NCBI RefSeq assembly: GCF_014256275.1
Contig: NZ_JACCFE010000002.1
Span: forward strand, 2,356,001-2,420,000
DNA: 64,000 nt
Direction: 5' to 3'
Source: Rhodococcus sp. 4CII
GTDB lineage: Bacteria > Actinomycetota > Actinomycetes > Mycobacteriales > Mycobacteriaceae
The notes under the pieces were generated by a model that did no database searches, was not told the origin of the DNA, and was given only the letters and a program-made list of their open reading frames with translations. Below, one piece after another: positions 52,490-60,350 of the stretch (positions are counted from its first letter, which is position 1; every line of letters starts with the position of its first letter). Both the position numbers and the translations under genes were made by a program.

Positions 52490-53344
52490 GTGTCCTCTAC
52501 CACGACCGAGAAATCCGACATTTCGGCACAGTCGCCGCACTGCCTCGTCGAGAAACGCGGGCACGTCCTCATCGTCACCATGAACCGCCCCGAGGCGAAG
52601 AACGCGCTGTCCGGCGAAATGATGGCGATCATGAAGGACGCCTGGGATCAGGTCGACTCCGACCCGGACATCCGGGTCGCCATTCTCACCGGCGCCGGCG
52701 GCGCGTTCTGCGCGGGCGCCGACCTCAAGGCCATGACGTCGCGGCACCCGGGCGATTCGTTTTCGGGCGCGGGCGAGCGGAGCGAGGGAAAGAATTCGTC
52801 GGGCTGGGACCTGTCGAAGATCGAGGCGCTACTCAAAGGCCGGCGCCTCACCAAACCCCTCATCGCCGCAGTCGAGGGTCCGGCCATCGCCGGTGGCACC
52901 GAGATCCTGCAGGGCACCGACATCCGCGTCGCCGGCGAGAGCGCCAAATTCGGTGTCTCCGAAGCAAAATGGGGACTCTTCCCCCTCGGCGGCTCCGCAG
53001 TGCGCCTCGTCCGGCAGATCCCGTACACCGTCGCAGCCGACATCCTGCTCACCGGACGGCACATCGAAGCCCCCGAGGCCAAGGAGATCGGCCTCATCGG
53101 ACACGTCGTCCCCGACGGTCAGGCCCTCGACAAGGCCCTCGAACTCGCCGACCTCATCGCCGCCAACGGCCCCCTCGCCGTCCAGGCGATCCTGAAGACC
53201 ATCCGCGACACCGAAGGCATGCACGAGGAAGAGGCGTTCCGGATCGACGCCGCCCTCGGCACCGAGGTCTTCAAATCCGCCGACGCGAAGGAAGGCCCCC
53301 GCGCCTTCTCCGAAAAACGCGCGCCGAAGTTCGAGGGCCGTTGA
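52490..53344 (+). CDS. echA19: Steroid enoyl-CoA hydratase EchA19
   Basis: The 284-residue protein is a crotonase. MNRPEAKNALSGEM lies near residue 31, the oxyanion-hole block TGAGGAFCAGADLKAM near 70 and the second, EGPAIAGGTEILQGTDIRVA, near 130, with FGVSEAKWGLFPLGGSAVRL after it. EchA19 of M. tuberculosis hydrates steroid side-chain enoyl-CoA. The start is GTG at 52490 with CGGGAGA seven bases upstream. It fits between FadE26-27 and Hsd4A in the first beta-oxidation round. A dispersed palindromic repeat begins 18 bp after the stop. Confidence 0.93.
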   Translation: MSSTTTEKSDISAQSPHCLVEKRGHVLIVTMNRPEAKNALSGEMMAIMKDAWDQVDSDPDIRVAILTGAGGAFCAGADLKAMTSRHPGDSFSGAGERSEGKNSSGWDLSKIEALLKGRRLTKPLIAAVEGPAIAGGTEILQGTDIRVAGESAKFGVSEAKWGLFPLGGSAVRLVRQIPYTVAADILLTGRHIEAPEAKEIGLIGHVVPDGQALDKALELADLIAANGPLAVQAILKTIRDTEGMHEEEAFRIDAALGTEVFKSADAKEGPRAFSEKRAPKFEGR

Positions 53345-53361
53345 CCCCGGGTGCACTAATC

Positions 53362-53418
53362 CCTGGGCGAATGTACCTTTCGGCGCATCTGAGGCGGCGA
53401 GAGGTACATTCGGCCAGG
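53362..53418. repeat. Dispersed palindromic repeat, copy 1
   Basis: Arms CCTGGGCGAATGTACCT and the complement at 53402-53418 pair over 17 positions with one mismatch. The loop contains CGGCGCATCTGAGGCG. A second copy of the same unit, in opposite orientation, lies at 54471-54530, so the two flank one gene. Confidence 0.75.
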
Positions 53419-53473
53419 ATGTGAGGGTTATCCACAGCCCCCTACTTATCCACAGACCTCACCAAATCGCCTG

Positions 53474-54478
53474 GTGACCAGACCTCCCGCCGACACCGGG
53501 TGGGCCATCATCGACTCCATGCGACGGGGAGAGTGGGGGCATCGCCTCGAAGACCTGTACGGAGTGAGCCGGTCCGGAATCATCCGCACCGCCGAGTTGA
53601 GGCAATGGGGCGTATCGAATTCGGCGATCGACGCTCGATGCCGTCCGGGCGGACCGTGGCAACGCATCCTTCCGGGTGTCGTGATGCTCGGCAACGGCCA
53701 CCCGACCGCGCGTCAGCGTGCCGTGGCCGCGATCGTGCTCAGCGGCCAGAACGCAGTCCTCACCGGGCGAGCAGCGCTGCACGAATACGGCTACGGAACG
53801 TCGTACTCCGGCGACGCCCACGTTCTGATCGCCACGCACCGGCGCGTGCAGTCCACGGGCTTCGTCCTCGTCGAACGTACGACGCGGTTGCCCGTGCCGG
53901 TGACCCGCAACGGGCTTCCCTGCGCACCGCTTCCACGCGCGTTGCTCGACGCAGCACGACGGTGTCGCACCCTGGACAGCACTCGATCCCTCATCGCCGA
54001 GGTGATCCAGCGAGGCGAGGTAAGCGTTGCCGAGCTGATCGCGGAGTTGGACTCGGGTAGCGGCCGGGGTGCAGCACTCCCCCGGACAGTGCTGCGCGAA
54101 GTGAGTGCCGACGTCCACTCGGTGCCCGAGGCCGAAGCCCGCAGACTATGGCTGCGCAGCGGACTGCCCCGAATGGTTTTCAACCGCAAGATCGTCGACG
54201 CCGACGGACAATTCATCGCCATGCCGGACGGATGGATCGACGACGTCGCATTCGCCTGGGACATCGACTCACTCGACTGGCATCTGGCACCGAAGGCGTA
54301 CAAATCGACCGTCGAGCGCCGCACCCGGATGCAGAACCACGGCATCATCGTGCTGCCGACGCTACCGAGCGCCGTCCGTGACGACCCCGACCGCGTGATC
54401 GCCGACCTCCGGTCGCACTACCAGCTGGCGTCGTCCCGCCCCCGGCCTGAGGTCTGGATGCTCAGAGCGCCCGGGTGA
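53474..54478 (+). CDS. AbiEi-like / DUF559-like protein flanked by inverted repeats
   Basis: The 334-residue protein has an N-terminal winged-helix-like part (RTAELRQWGVSNSAIDARCR, PGGPWQRILPGVVML) as in AbiEi-type antitoxin domains. The C-terminal part resembles the Vsr/DUF559 nuclease fold (VPEAEARRLWLRSGLP, MPDGWIDDVAFAWDIDSLDW, RRTRMQNHGIIVLPTL). The usual E-x-D pattern of active nucleases is only partly kept, so activity is doubtful. The start is GTG at 53474; ATG at 53519 is an alternative. The stop codon lies inside the right repeat. In M. tuberculosis the corresponding space holds other genes, so this one looks inserted. No partner toxin gene is next to it. Confidence 0.75.
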   Translation: MTRPPADTGWAIIDSMRRGEWGHRLEDLYGVSRSGIIRTAELRQWGVSNSAIDARCRPGGPWQRILPGVVMLGNGHPTARQRAVAAIVLSGQNAVLTGRAALHEYGYGTSYSGDAHVLIATHRRVQSTGFVLVERTTRLPVPVTRNGLPCAPLPRALLDAARRCRTLDSTRSLIAEVIQRGEVSVAELIAELDSGSGRGAALPRTVLREVSADVHSVPEAEARRLWLRSGLPRMVFNRKIVDADGQFIAMPDGWIDDVAFAWDIDSLDWHLAPKAYKSTVERRTRMQNHGIIVLPTLPSAVRDDPDRVIADLRSHYQLASSRPRPEVWMLRAPG

Positions 54479-54530
54479 ATGCGCCGTTCAACGCCTCAGG
54501 TGCGCCGGAAGGTACATTCGCCCGGCCAGG
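54471..54530. repeat. Dispersed palindromic repeat, copy 2 (opposite orientation)
   Basis: The complement of this stretch carries GGGCGAATGTACCTTCCGGC and GCACCTGAGGCG, nearly the same as copy 1. Its own ends CCGGGTGAATG and CATTCGCCCGG pair with one mismatch. The left arm contains the TGA of the AbiEi-like gene. Confidence 0.7.
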
Positions 54531-54552
54531 GGGGAGCCGGTGGCGGGGGAGA

Positions 54553-55590
54553 TCAGCCCAGGACCGCGGAGGAGAGCTCGCGGACGTGGTCGGCGTCGCG
54601 GCAGGAGACGAGGAGCATGGTGACGCCCGCGTCGGCCCAGCGTTTGACGTCGGCGCGGACTTCGTCGACGTTGCCGATGATCATGGTTTCGGTGACCATC
54701 TCGTCGGGGACGACTGTGGCGGCTTCCTCTTTGCGTCCTGCGCGGAAGAGGCGGCCGATTTCGTCGACCTGTTCGCCGTAGCCCATGCGGGTGTAGACCT
54801 GGGCGTGGAAGTTGAGTTCGGGGGCACCCATGCCGCCGACGTAGAGCGCGGTGATCGGTTTGAGTCCGGCGATGGCGGCGGCGCGGTCGTCGGTGACGAT
54901 CACCTGGCAGGTGGCGGCGACTTCGAAGTCTTCGCGGGTGCGTCGGGCGCCAGGGCGGGCGAAGCCTTCGTCGAGCCATTCGTTGTACATCGGGGCGAGG
55001 CGGGGTGAGTAGTAGATGGCGAGCCAGCCGTCGGCGATCTCGGCGGTGAGCGCGACGTTCTTGGGACCTTCGGCGCCGAGCCAGATGGGGATGTCGGCGC
55101 GCAGCGGGTGGGTGATGGGCTTGAGCGGTTTCCCCAGACCCGTGCTGCCGGGACCGGTGTAGGGCAGCGGGAAGTGCGGGCCGTCGCTGGTGACGGGTTC
55201 CTGCCGCGACAGCACCTTGCGGACGATGGAGACGTATTCGCGGGTGCGGGCGAGCGGTTTGGTGAACGGCTGCCCGTACCACCCTTCGACGACCTGCGGA
55301 CCGGACACGCCGAGCCCGAGGATCGCCCGGCCGCCGCTGAGGTGGTCGAGGGTGAGGGCGTGCATGGCGGTGCTGGTGGGTGTGCGCGCGGAGATCTGGA
55401 CGACGGAGGTGCCCAGCCGGACGCGCTCGGTGGCCGAACCCCACCAGGCGAGGGGGGTGAACGCGTCGGATCCCCAGGATTCGGCGGCGAAGACGGCGTC
55501 GAATCCCTCGGCTTCGGCCGCGGCGATCAACTCCGGGACATTCGTCGGCGGTTGCGCGCCCCAGTACCCCAGTTGCAACCCGAGCTTCAT
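54553..55590 (-). CDS. F420-dependent LLM-class oxidoreductase (Rv3520c-like)
   Basis: The 345-residue protein starts MKLGLQLGYWGAQPPTNVPE and has the luciferase-like monooxygenase barrel. FAAESWGSDAFTPLAWW lies near residue 35, TLDHLSGGRAILGLGVSGPQ near 85, and PIWLGAEGPKNVALTAEIAD near 170. Members use coenzyme F420 to move hydride. The same gene (Rv3520c) lies next to ltp genes in M. tuberculosis, so a steroid side-chain step is likely but the reaction is unknown. ATG at 55590 has GGAGG six bases upstream. A perfect KstR box is 51 bp before it. Confidence 0.9.
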   Translation of the reverse strand: MKLGLQLGYWGAQPPTNVPELIAAAEAEGFDAVFAAESWGSDAFTPLAWWGSATERVRLGTSVVQISARTPTSTAMHALTLDHLSGGRAILGLGVSGPQVVEGWYGQPFTKPLARTREYVSIVRKVLSRQEPVTSDGPHFPLPYTGPGSTGLGKPLKPITHPLRADIPIWLGAEGPKNVALTAEIADGWLAIYYSPRLAPMYNEWLDEGFARPGARRTREDFEVAATCQVIVTDDRAAAIAGLKPITALYVGGMGAPELNFHAQVYTRMGYGEQVDEIGRLFRAGRKEEAATVVPDEMVTETMIIGNVDEVRADVKRWADAGVTMLLVSCRDADHVRELSSAVLG

Positions 55591-55640
55591 CGTGTGCCTC
55601 CGCATCGACCGTCGTCAGAAGTGACCCTTGCCACAAACAC

Positions 55641-55654
55641 TAGAACCTGTTCTA
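55641..55654. promoter_or_regulatory. KstR operator between LLM gene and DUF35-ltp operon
   Basis: TAGAACCTGTTCTA is a complete palindromic match to TnnAACnnGTTnnA. It lies in an 79-bp divergent region, so it can control both the minus-strand oxidoreductase and the plus-strand ltp operon. Confidence 0.88.
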
Positions 55655-55669
55655 CTCGAAGTTGTGAGC

Positions 55670-56650
55670 ATGGGAAAGAGCGCGGTGGCCGAAAAATTCT
55701 CGAACGAACCGTTGAGCGCCCCGCTGAAACTTCAATTCGACTACACCCGATCGGTGGGTCCGACCATCGGTGCGTTCGTGACCGCGCTGCGCGACCGCAA
55801 GGTCATCGGTGCCCGCGGCTCGGACGGACGCGTCTACGTGCCACCGCCCGAATTCGACCCGGACACCGCCGAACCTCTCACCGATTTCGTCGGGGTATCG
55901 GACGCCGGGACGGTGGTGAGCTGGACGTGGATGCCGGAACCGATTGCCGGACAGCCACTCACCACCCCGTTCGCGTGGGCCCTGATCAAACTGGACGGCG
56001 CCGACACGTCGCTGGCGCACGCCGTGGACGTCGACTCCCCCGCCGGTATGAGCACCGGCATGCGGGTGCGGGCGCGATGGGTGACGGATCGCGTCGGACG
56101 CATCCAGGACATCGTGTGCTTCGAACCCGGCGAGTCGACGAACGAACCCGGGCCGTCCACCGAGTCGGATCCGGTCACGATGGTCACGACGCCGATCGAT
56201 CTCGACTACCTGCACTCCGCCTCCGCCGAGGAGAGCTACTACCTCCGAGGGTTGAAGGCGGGCAGGCTGATCGGTGGCCGCACCGGACCGGGCGGCAAGG
56301 TGTACATCCCGCCGCGCAGCGCCAACCCCACCGACGGCATCCCGACGAAGGAGCAGGTGGAACTGCCCGACCGGGGCATCGTCACCACGTTCTGCATCGT
56401 GAACGTCCCCTTCCTCGGACAGCGCATCAAGCCGCCGTACGTCGCCGCCTACGTGCTGCTCGACGGCGCGGACATCGCGTTCCTGCACCTGATCCTCGAC
56501 TGCGACGCCGCCGACGTGCGGATGGGCATGCGCGTGGAGGCCAAGTGGAAGCCACGCGAGGAGTGGGGTTACACCCTCGAGAACATCGAGTACTTCAGGC
56601 CGACGGGTGAGCCCGACGCCGAGTACGACACCTACAAACACCACCTGTAA
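55670..56650 (+). CDS. Tandem DUF35 OB-fold protein, partner of Ltp aldolases
   Basis: The 326-residue protein contains two DUF35/ChsH2-type OB-fold repeats. The first is at about 30-160 (DRKVIGARGSDGRVYVPPPE, TTPFAWALIKLDGADTSLAH, GMRVRARW). The second is at about 200-315 (AGRLIGGRTGPGGKVYIPPR, PYVAAYVLLDGADIAFLHL, GMRVEAKW). The usual N-terminal zinc-binding cysteines are absent in both. DUF35 proteins form complexes with thiolase-like or aldolase subunits, and ltp4 and ltp3 follow at once, as for Rv3521. ATG at 55670 is taken because the KstR box occupies the earlier part of the frame. Confidence 0.87.
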   Translation: MGKSAVAEKFSNEPLSAPLKLQFDYTRSVGPTIGAFVTALRDRKVIGARGSDGRVYVPPPEFDPDTAEPLTDFVGVSDAGTVVSWTWMPEPIAGQPLTTPFAWALIKLDGADTSLAHAVDVDSPAGMSTGMRVRARWVTDRVGRIQDIVCFEPGESTNEPGPSTESDPVTMVTTPIDLDYLHSASAEESYYLRGLKAGRLIGGRTGPGGKVYIPPRSANPTDGIPTKEQVELPDRGIVTTFCIVNVPFLGQRIKPPYVAAYVLLDGADIAFLHLILDCDAADVRMGMRVEAKWKPREEWGYTLENIEYFRPTGEPDAEYDTYKHHL

Positions 56651-56662
56651 GGGCGCGGCACA

Positions 56663-57727
56663 ATGACAGATATCGCAGTCGTCGGGTTCGCGCACGCACC
56701 ACACGTGCGCGAGACCACCGGCACCACCAACGGCGTCGAGATGCTGGTCCCTTGCTTCCAGCAACTGTACGAGGAGCTCGGGATCACCAAGTCCGACATC
56801 GGTTTCTGGTGTTCGGGCTCGTCGGACTACCTGGCGGGGCGTTCGTTCTCCTTCATCTCCGCCGTCGATTCGATCGGTGCGGTACCGCCGATCAACGAAT
56901 CGCACGTCGAGATGGACGCGGCCTGGGCGTTCTACGAGGCCTGGGTCAAGATCATGACCGGCGAGGTCGACACCGCGCTCGTCTACGGTTTCGGCAAGTC
57001 GTCGGCGGGCAACCTCCGCAAGGTCCTGTCGATGCAGCTCGACCCCTATCTGGTCGCGCCACTGGCGCTCGACTCGGTGTCGCTCGCCGGACTGCAGGCC
57101 CGTCTCGGGCTGGACGCCGGGAAGTGGACGTCCGAGGAGATGGCGGCCGTGGCCGCGCGCAGCCGGGCCGCCGCCGAGAGCAATCCGAACACCCAACTGT
57201 CGGGGCACGTCGACATCAACGCGCTGCTCGCCAGCCCGTTCGTCGCGGATCCGTTGCGTGCCCACGATTGCGCGCCCATCACGGACGGTGCCGCCGCGGT
57301 CGTGCTCGCGGCCGGCGACCGCGCGCGTGAACTGTGCGAGCGGCCGGCGTGGATCACCGGGGTCGACCATCGGATCGACTCCCCCAACTTCGGTGCCCGC
57401 GACCTGACGGTCTCACCCTCGACGACGGCCTCTGCCCGCGCCGCCACCGGCGGGGACGTCGGCGGAATCGACGTGGCCGAACTGCACGGACCGTTCACTC
57501 ATCAGGAACTGATCCTCCGCGAGGCCATCGGACTGTCCGACGCGACGACGATCAACCCGTCGGGCGGCCCGCTGAGCGGGAACCCGATGTTCTCGGCGGG
57601 TCTGGAACGCATAGGTTACGCAGCCAAGGCCATCATGGACGGCAACGCCGGGCGCACGCTGGCGCACGCCACGAGTGGTGCTGTGCTGCAACAGAATCTG
57701 GTCGCAGTCTTGGAGGGACGCAACTGA
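56663..57727 (+). CDS. ltp4: Thiolase-fold steroid side-chain aldolase candidate Ltp4
   Basis: The 354-residue protein has the thiolase fold of the SCP-x/Ltp family: FWCSGSSDYLAGRSFSF near 45, ESHVEMDAAWAFYEAW near 75, HDCAPITDGAAAVVLA near 200 and NPSGGPLSGNPMFSAGL near 300. The nucleophilic Cys position carries no cysteine, and the GHP histidine motif reads GNP. Such changes are seen in Ltp-type retro-aldolases. In Rhodococcus ltp3 and ltp4 are needed for C24-branched sterol side chains. The stop overlaps the ltp3 start as TGATG-type coupling. It belongs to the DUF35-ltp4-ltp3 operon. Confidence 0.9.
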   Translation: MTDIAVVGFAHAPHVRETTGTTNGVEMLVPCFQQLYEELGITKSDIGFWCSGSSDYLAGRSFSFISAVDSIGAVPPINESHVEMDAAWAFYEAWVKIMTGEVDTALVYGFGKSSAGNLRKVLSMQLDPYLVAPLALDSVSLAGLQARLGLDAGKWTSEEMAAVAARSRAAAESNPNTQLSGHVDINALLASPFVADPLRAHDCAPITDGAAAVVLAAGDRARELCERPAWITGVDHRIDSPNFGARDLTVSPSTTASARAATGGDVGGIDVAELHGPFTHQELILREAIGLSDATTINPSGGPLSGNPMFSAGLERIGYAAKAIMDGNAGRTLAHATSGAVLQQNLVAVLEGRN

Positions 57728-58902
57728 TGGCGAATCAATTGGCCGCCGTACTGGGCACTGGTCAGACCCATTACGTGGCGAAACGGCACGACGTGTCCAT
57801 GGCCGGGCTGGTGCGCGAGGCGATCGACCGCGCGATGGAAGACGCGCGGGTGGGCTGGGACGATATCGACGCCGTCGTGATCGGGAAGGCCCCCGACCTG
57901 TTCGAGGGGTCGATGATGCCGGAGCTCGCGATGTCGGACGCGCTGGGCGCCAACGGCAAACCGCTCCTGCGTGTGCACACGGCGGGCTCGGTCGGCGGAT
58001 CGACCGCGTGCGTGGCGTCGAGCCTCGTGAAGTCGGGGGTGCACACGCGGGTGCTGACGGTGGCGTGGGAGAAACAGTCGGAGTCGAACGCGATGTGGGC
58101 CCTGTCCACCCCGATCCCGTTCCACATGCCGGTCGGCGCCGGCGCGGGCGGCTACTTTGCCCCGCACGTCCGCTCGTACATCCGGCGGTCGGGGGCACCC
58201 GATCACATCGGCGCGATGGTGGCGGTGAAGGACCGGCTGAACGGCAGCCTCAACCCCTACGCCCACCTCAAGCAGCCCGACATCACCCTCGAATCCGTGC
58301 AGGCCTCGCAGATGCTGTGGGACCCGATCCGCTATGACGAGACGTGCCCGTCCTCGGACGGCGCCTGCGCCCTGGTGATCGGCAACGAGGAGGCCGCCGA
58401 GCAGGTCACCGCCGACGGTCGTGAGGTCGCGTGGATTCACGCCACCGCGATGCGCACCGAGCCCACCACGTTCGCCGGACGCGACCAGGTGAATCCGCAG
58501 GCGGGCCGGGACGCCGCGGCCGCGCTGTGGAAGGCGGCCGGGATCAAGGATCCGCTCGACGAGATCGACGTCGCCGAAATCTACGTTCCCTTCTCCTGGT
58601 TCGAACCGATGTGGCTCGAGAATCTCGGCTTCGTCGCCGAGGGTGAGGGATGGAAACTCACCGAGGCGGGCGAGACGGCCATCGGCGGTCGGCTTCCGCT
58701 CAACGCGTCCGGCGGCGTGCTGTCGTCCAACCCGATCGGCGCCTCCGGGATGATCCGGTTCGCCGAGGCGGCGATGCAGGTGATGCACCGCGCCGGCGAC
58801 CACCAGGTGAAGGACGCACGCAAGGCGCTCGGACACGCCTACGGCGGCGGTTCGCAGTACTTCTCGATGTGGGTGGTCGGTTCCGACCGGCCGAACAACT
58901 AG
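57727..58902 (+). CDS. ltp3: Thiolase-fold steroid side-chain aldolase candidate Ltp3
   Basis: The 391-residue protein starts MANQLAAVLGTGQTHYVAKR. It has the SCP-x thiolase fold with VHTAGSVGGSTACVASSLV near 80, where the active Cys would be expected earlier. CPSSDGACALVIG is near 210, DVAEIYVPFSWFEPMWLENL near 280 and NASGGVLSSNPIGASGMIRF near 325. The GHP histidine motif is SNP. Together with Ltp4 and the DUF35 protein it probably forms a heteromeric enzyme that cleaves branched sterol side chains. The first base of its ATG is the last of the ltp4 stop. Confidence 0.9.
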   Translation: MANQLAAVLGTGQTHYVAKRHDVSMAGLVREAIDRAMEDARVGWDDIDAVVIGKAPDLFEGSMMPELAMSDALGANGKPLLRVHTAGSVGGSTACVASSLVKSGVHTRVLTVAWEKQSESNAMWALSTPIPFHMPVGAGAGGYFAPHVRSYIRRSGAPDHIGAMVAVKDRLNGSLNPYAHLKQPDITLESVQASQMLWDPIRYDETCPSSDGACALVIGNEEAAEQVTADGREVAWIHATAMRTEPTTFAGRDQVNPQAGRDAAAALWKAAGIKDPLDEIDVAEIYVPFSWFEPMWLENLGFVAEGEGWKLTEAGETAIGGRLPLNASGGVLSSNPIGASGMIRFAEAAMQVMHRAGDHQVKDARKALGHAYGGGSQYFSMWVVGSDRPNN

Positions 58903-58919
58903 CAGTAGGGACGTCACCA

Positions 58920-59783
58920 GTGAAATTCACCGTCGGCATCGCCATGAATCCCCTCGATCAGTTGCCGGCTCTCGCGAAGACAGCCGAAGAGTGCGGGTTC
59001 TCGTCCATCGCACTCCCCGACTCGCTGTTCTTCATGGAGAAGCAGAGCGCCGACTACCCGTACACCCCGGACGGCTCCCGGATGTGGACCGAGGAGACGC
59101 CGTGGGTGGATCCGCTGATCGCGGCGGCCGCGATGGGTGCGGTGACGTCGAAGATCGAGTTCTACACCCAGGTCCTCAAGCTGGGTTCCCGCAATCCGGT
59201 GCTCCTGGCCCGCCAGGTGGGATCGGTGGCGAACCTCATCGGCAACCGGTTCGGGTTCGGCGTCGGGATCGGCTGGGCACCGGAGGAATTCGAGTGGTGC
59301 GGGGTGCCGTACGCGAAGCGCGGTGCACGCGTCGACGAGATGATCGACGTCATCAAGCTGATCCTCGGCGGCGGGATGGTCGAGTATCACGGTGAGTTCT
59401 ACGACTTCGACCGCCTGCAGATGAGCCCCGCCCCGACGAAGCCGGTGCCGTTCTACGTCGGCGGGCACACCGATGTGGCCCTGCGCCGTGCGGCCCGGGT
59501 GGGTGACGGCTGGACGTCGGCGATGATCAAGTTCGACGATCTCGTCCAGGTCATCGCGCGATTGCGGGAACTCCGCGAGGAGTACGGCCGCGCCGATCTT
59601 CCGTACGAGATCCAGACCGTCTGCATCGACCGTTTCGGCAAGGACGGGTACGCCGAACTCGAGGACGCCGGAGTCACCGACACGATCGTCGTTCCCTGGG
59701 TGTTCGACGGCATCGGCTTCGACGGACCGATCGAGGCCAAGCAGGAGTCGCTGCGTAAGTTCGCCGACCAGTACATCGGATAG
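58920..59783 (+). CDS. F420-dependent LLM-class oxidoreductase
   Basis: The 287-residue protein starts at GTG 58920 (VKFTVGIAMNPLDQLPALAK). It shows the luciferase-like barrel: SSIALPDSLFFMEKQ near 28, LGSRNPVLLARQVGSVANLI near 87 and the F420-contact GVGIGWAPEEFEWCGVPYAK near 113. PVPFYVGGHTDVALRRAARV is near 180. It is 17 bp after ltp3 and 10 bp before the isomerase-like gene, so it belongs to the sterol operon. A hydride transfer on a steroid side-chain intermediate is inferred; no substrate is visible. It is not close to the other LLM protein at 54553-55590. Confidence 0.88.
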   Translation: MKFTVGIAMNPLDQLPALAKTAEECGFSSIALPDSLFFMEKQSADYPYTPDGSRMWTEETPWVDPLIAAAAMGAVTSKIEFYTQVLKLGSRNPVLLARQVGSVANLIGNRFGFGVGIGWAPEEFEWCGVPYAKRGARVDEMIDVIKLILGGGMVEYHGEFYDFDRLQMSPAPTKPVPFYVGGHTDVALRRAARVGDGWTSAMIKFDDLVQVIARLRELREEYGRADLPYEIQTVCIDRFGKDGYAELEDAGVTDTIVVPWVFDGIGFDGPIEAKQESLRKFADQYIG

Positions 59784-59793
59784 GGGCGAAGAC

Positions 59794-60207
59794 ATGACGA
59801 CGAACGACCATCCCGCCCGCCTCGCCGGGCAGGCTTCCCGCGAGGCCGCCAGCGGCAGGCGCAAGGACGAGTGGCTGGCCCTGTTCGCCGAGGACGCGTG
59901 CGTGGAAGACCCCGTCGGCCCTTCGGGTTTCGACCCCGAAGGCAAGGGTCACCACGGCCTCGACGCGATCTCCCGGTTCTACGACATGACGATCGCGACC
60001 ACCGAATCGCTCGAGTTCCTCATCACCGATTCACTGGTTTGCGGTAACGAGAACGTGAACATCGGGACCATCCGGTCCACGGTCGCGGGATCACAGATCG
60101 ACGCCGAGGGTGTGTTCATCTACCGCGTGAACGACGAAGGCAAGATCACGTCGCTGCGGGCCTTCTGGGAGGTCGATCGGGCGATGAAGACACTGCGTAA
60201 GATCTGA
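59794..60207 (+). CDS. Ketosteroid isomerase-like SnoaL-fold protein
   Basis: The 137-residue protein has the NTF2 fold and the segment LFAEDACVEDPVGPSGFDPE near 29-48. This matches the DATVEDPVG motif of ketosteroid isomerases, where the Asp is the catalytic base. The end GKITSLRAFWEVDRAMKTLR is also typical. These enzymes shift the Delta5 double bond of 3-oxosteroids to Delta4. It is the last gene of the DUF35-ltp operon before a hairpin, so a steroid role is likely. Confidence 0.85.
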   Translation: MTTNDHPARLAGQASREAASGRRKDEWLALFAEDACVEDPVGPSGFDPEGKGHHGLDAISRFYDMTIATTESLEFLITDSLVCGNENVNIGTIRSTVAGSQIDAEGVFIYRVNDEGKITSLRAFWEVDRAMKTLRKI

Positions 60208-60234
60208 CGGTCCGGATCACCCGCCGGAGGAAAA

Positions 60235-60262
60235 GCGTGCCGTGCCCGAAGGGCCGGCACGC
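60235..60262 (+). terminator. Terminator after the isomerase-like gene
   Basis: GCGTGCCG-T-GCCC pairs with GGGCCGGCACGC over twelve positions with one bulged T and a GAA loop. A short T run (ATTTCC) follows. It begins 28 bp after the stop. Confidence 0.7.
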
Positions 60263-60297
60263 ATTTCCGTATCCTCGCCTCTCGCACGGAAAGAGGA

Positions 60298-60339
60298 CAG
60301 CGGCGTCGGAGAGGATGAGGGTGCCCTCCGACGCCGCTG
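60298..60339 (-). terminator. Terminator after cyp125
   Basis: A perfect 14-bp inverted repeat (arm CAGCGGCGTCGGAG) with a 14-nt loop lies 12 bp after the cyp125 stop on the minus strand. CCTCTTT follows it on that strand. Confidence 0.75.
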
Positions 60340-60350
60340 AATCAGGGGGG

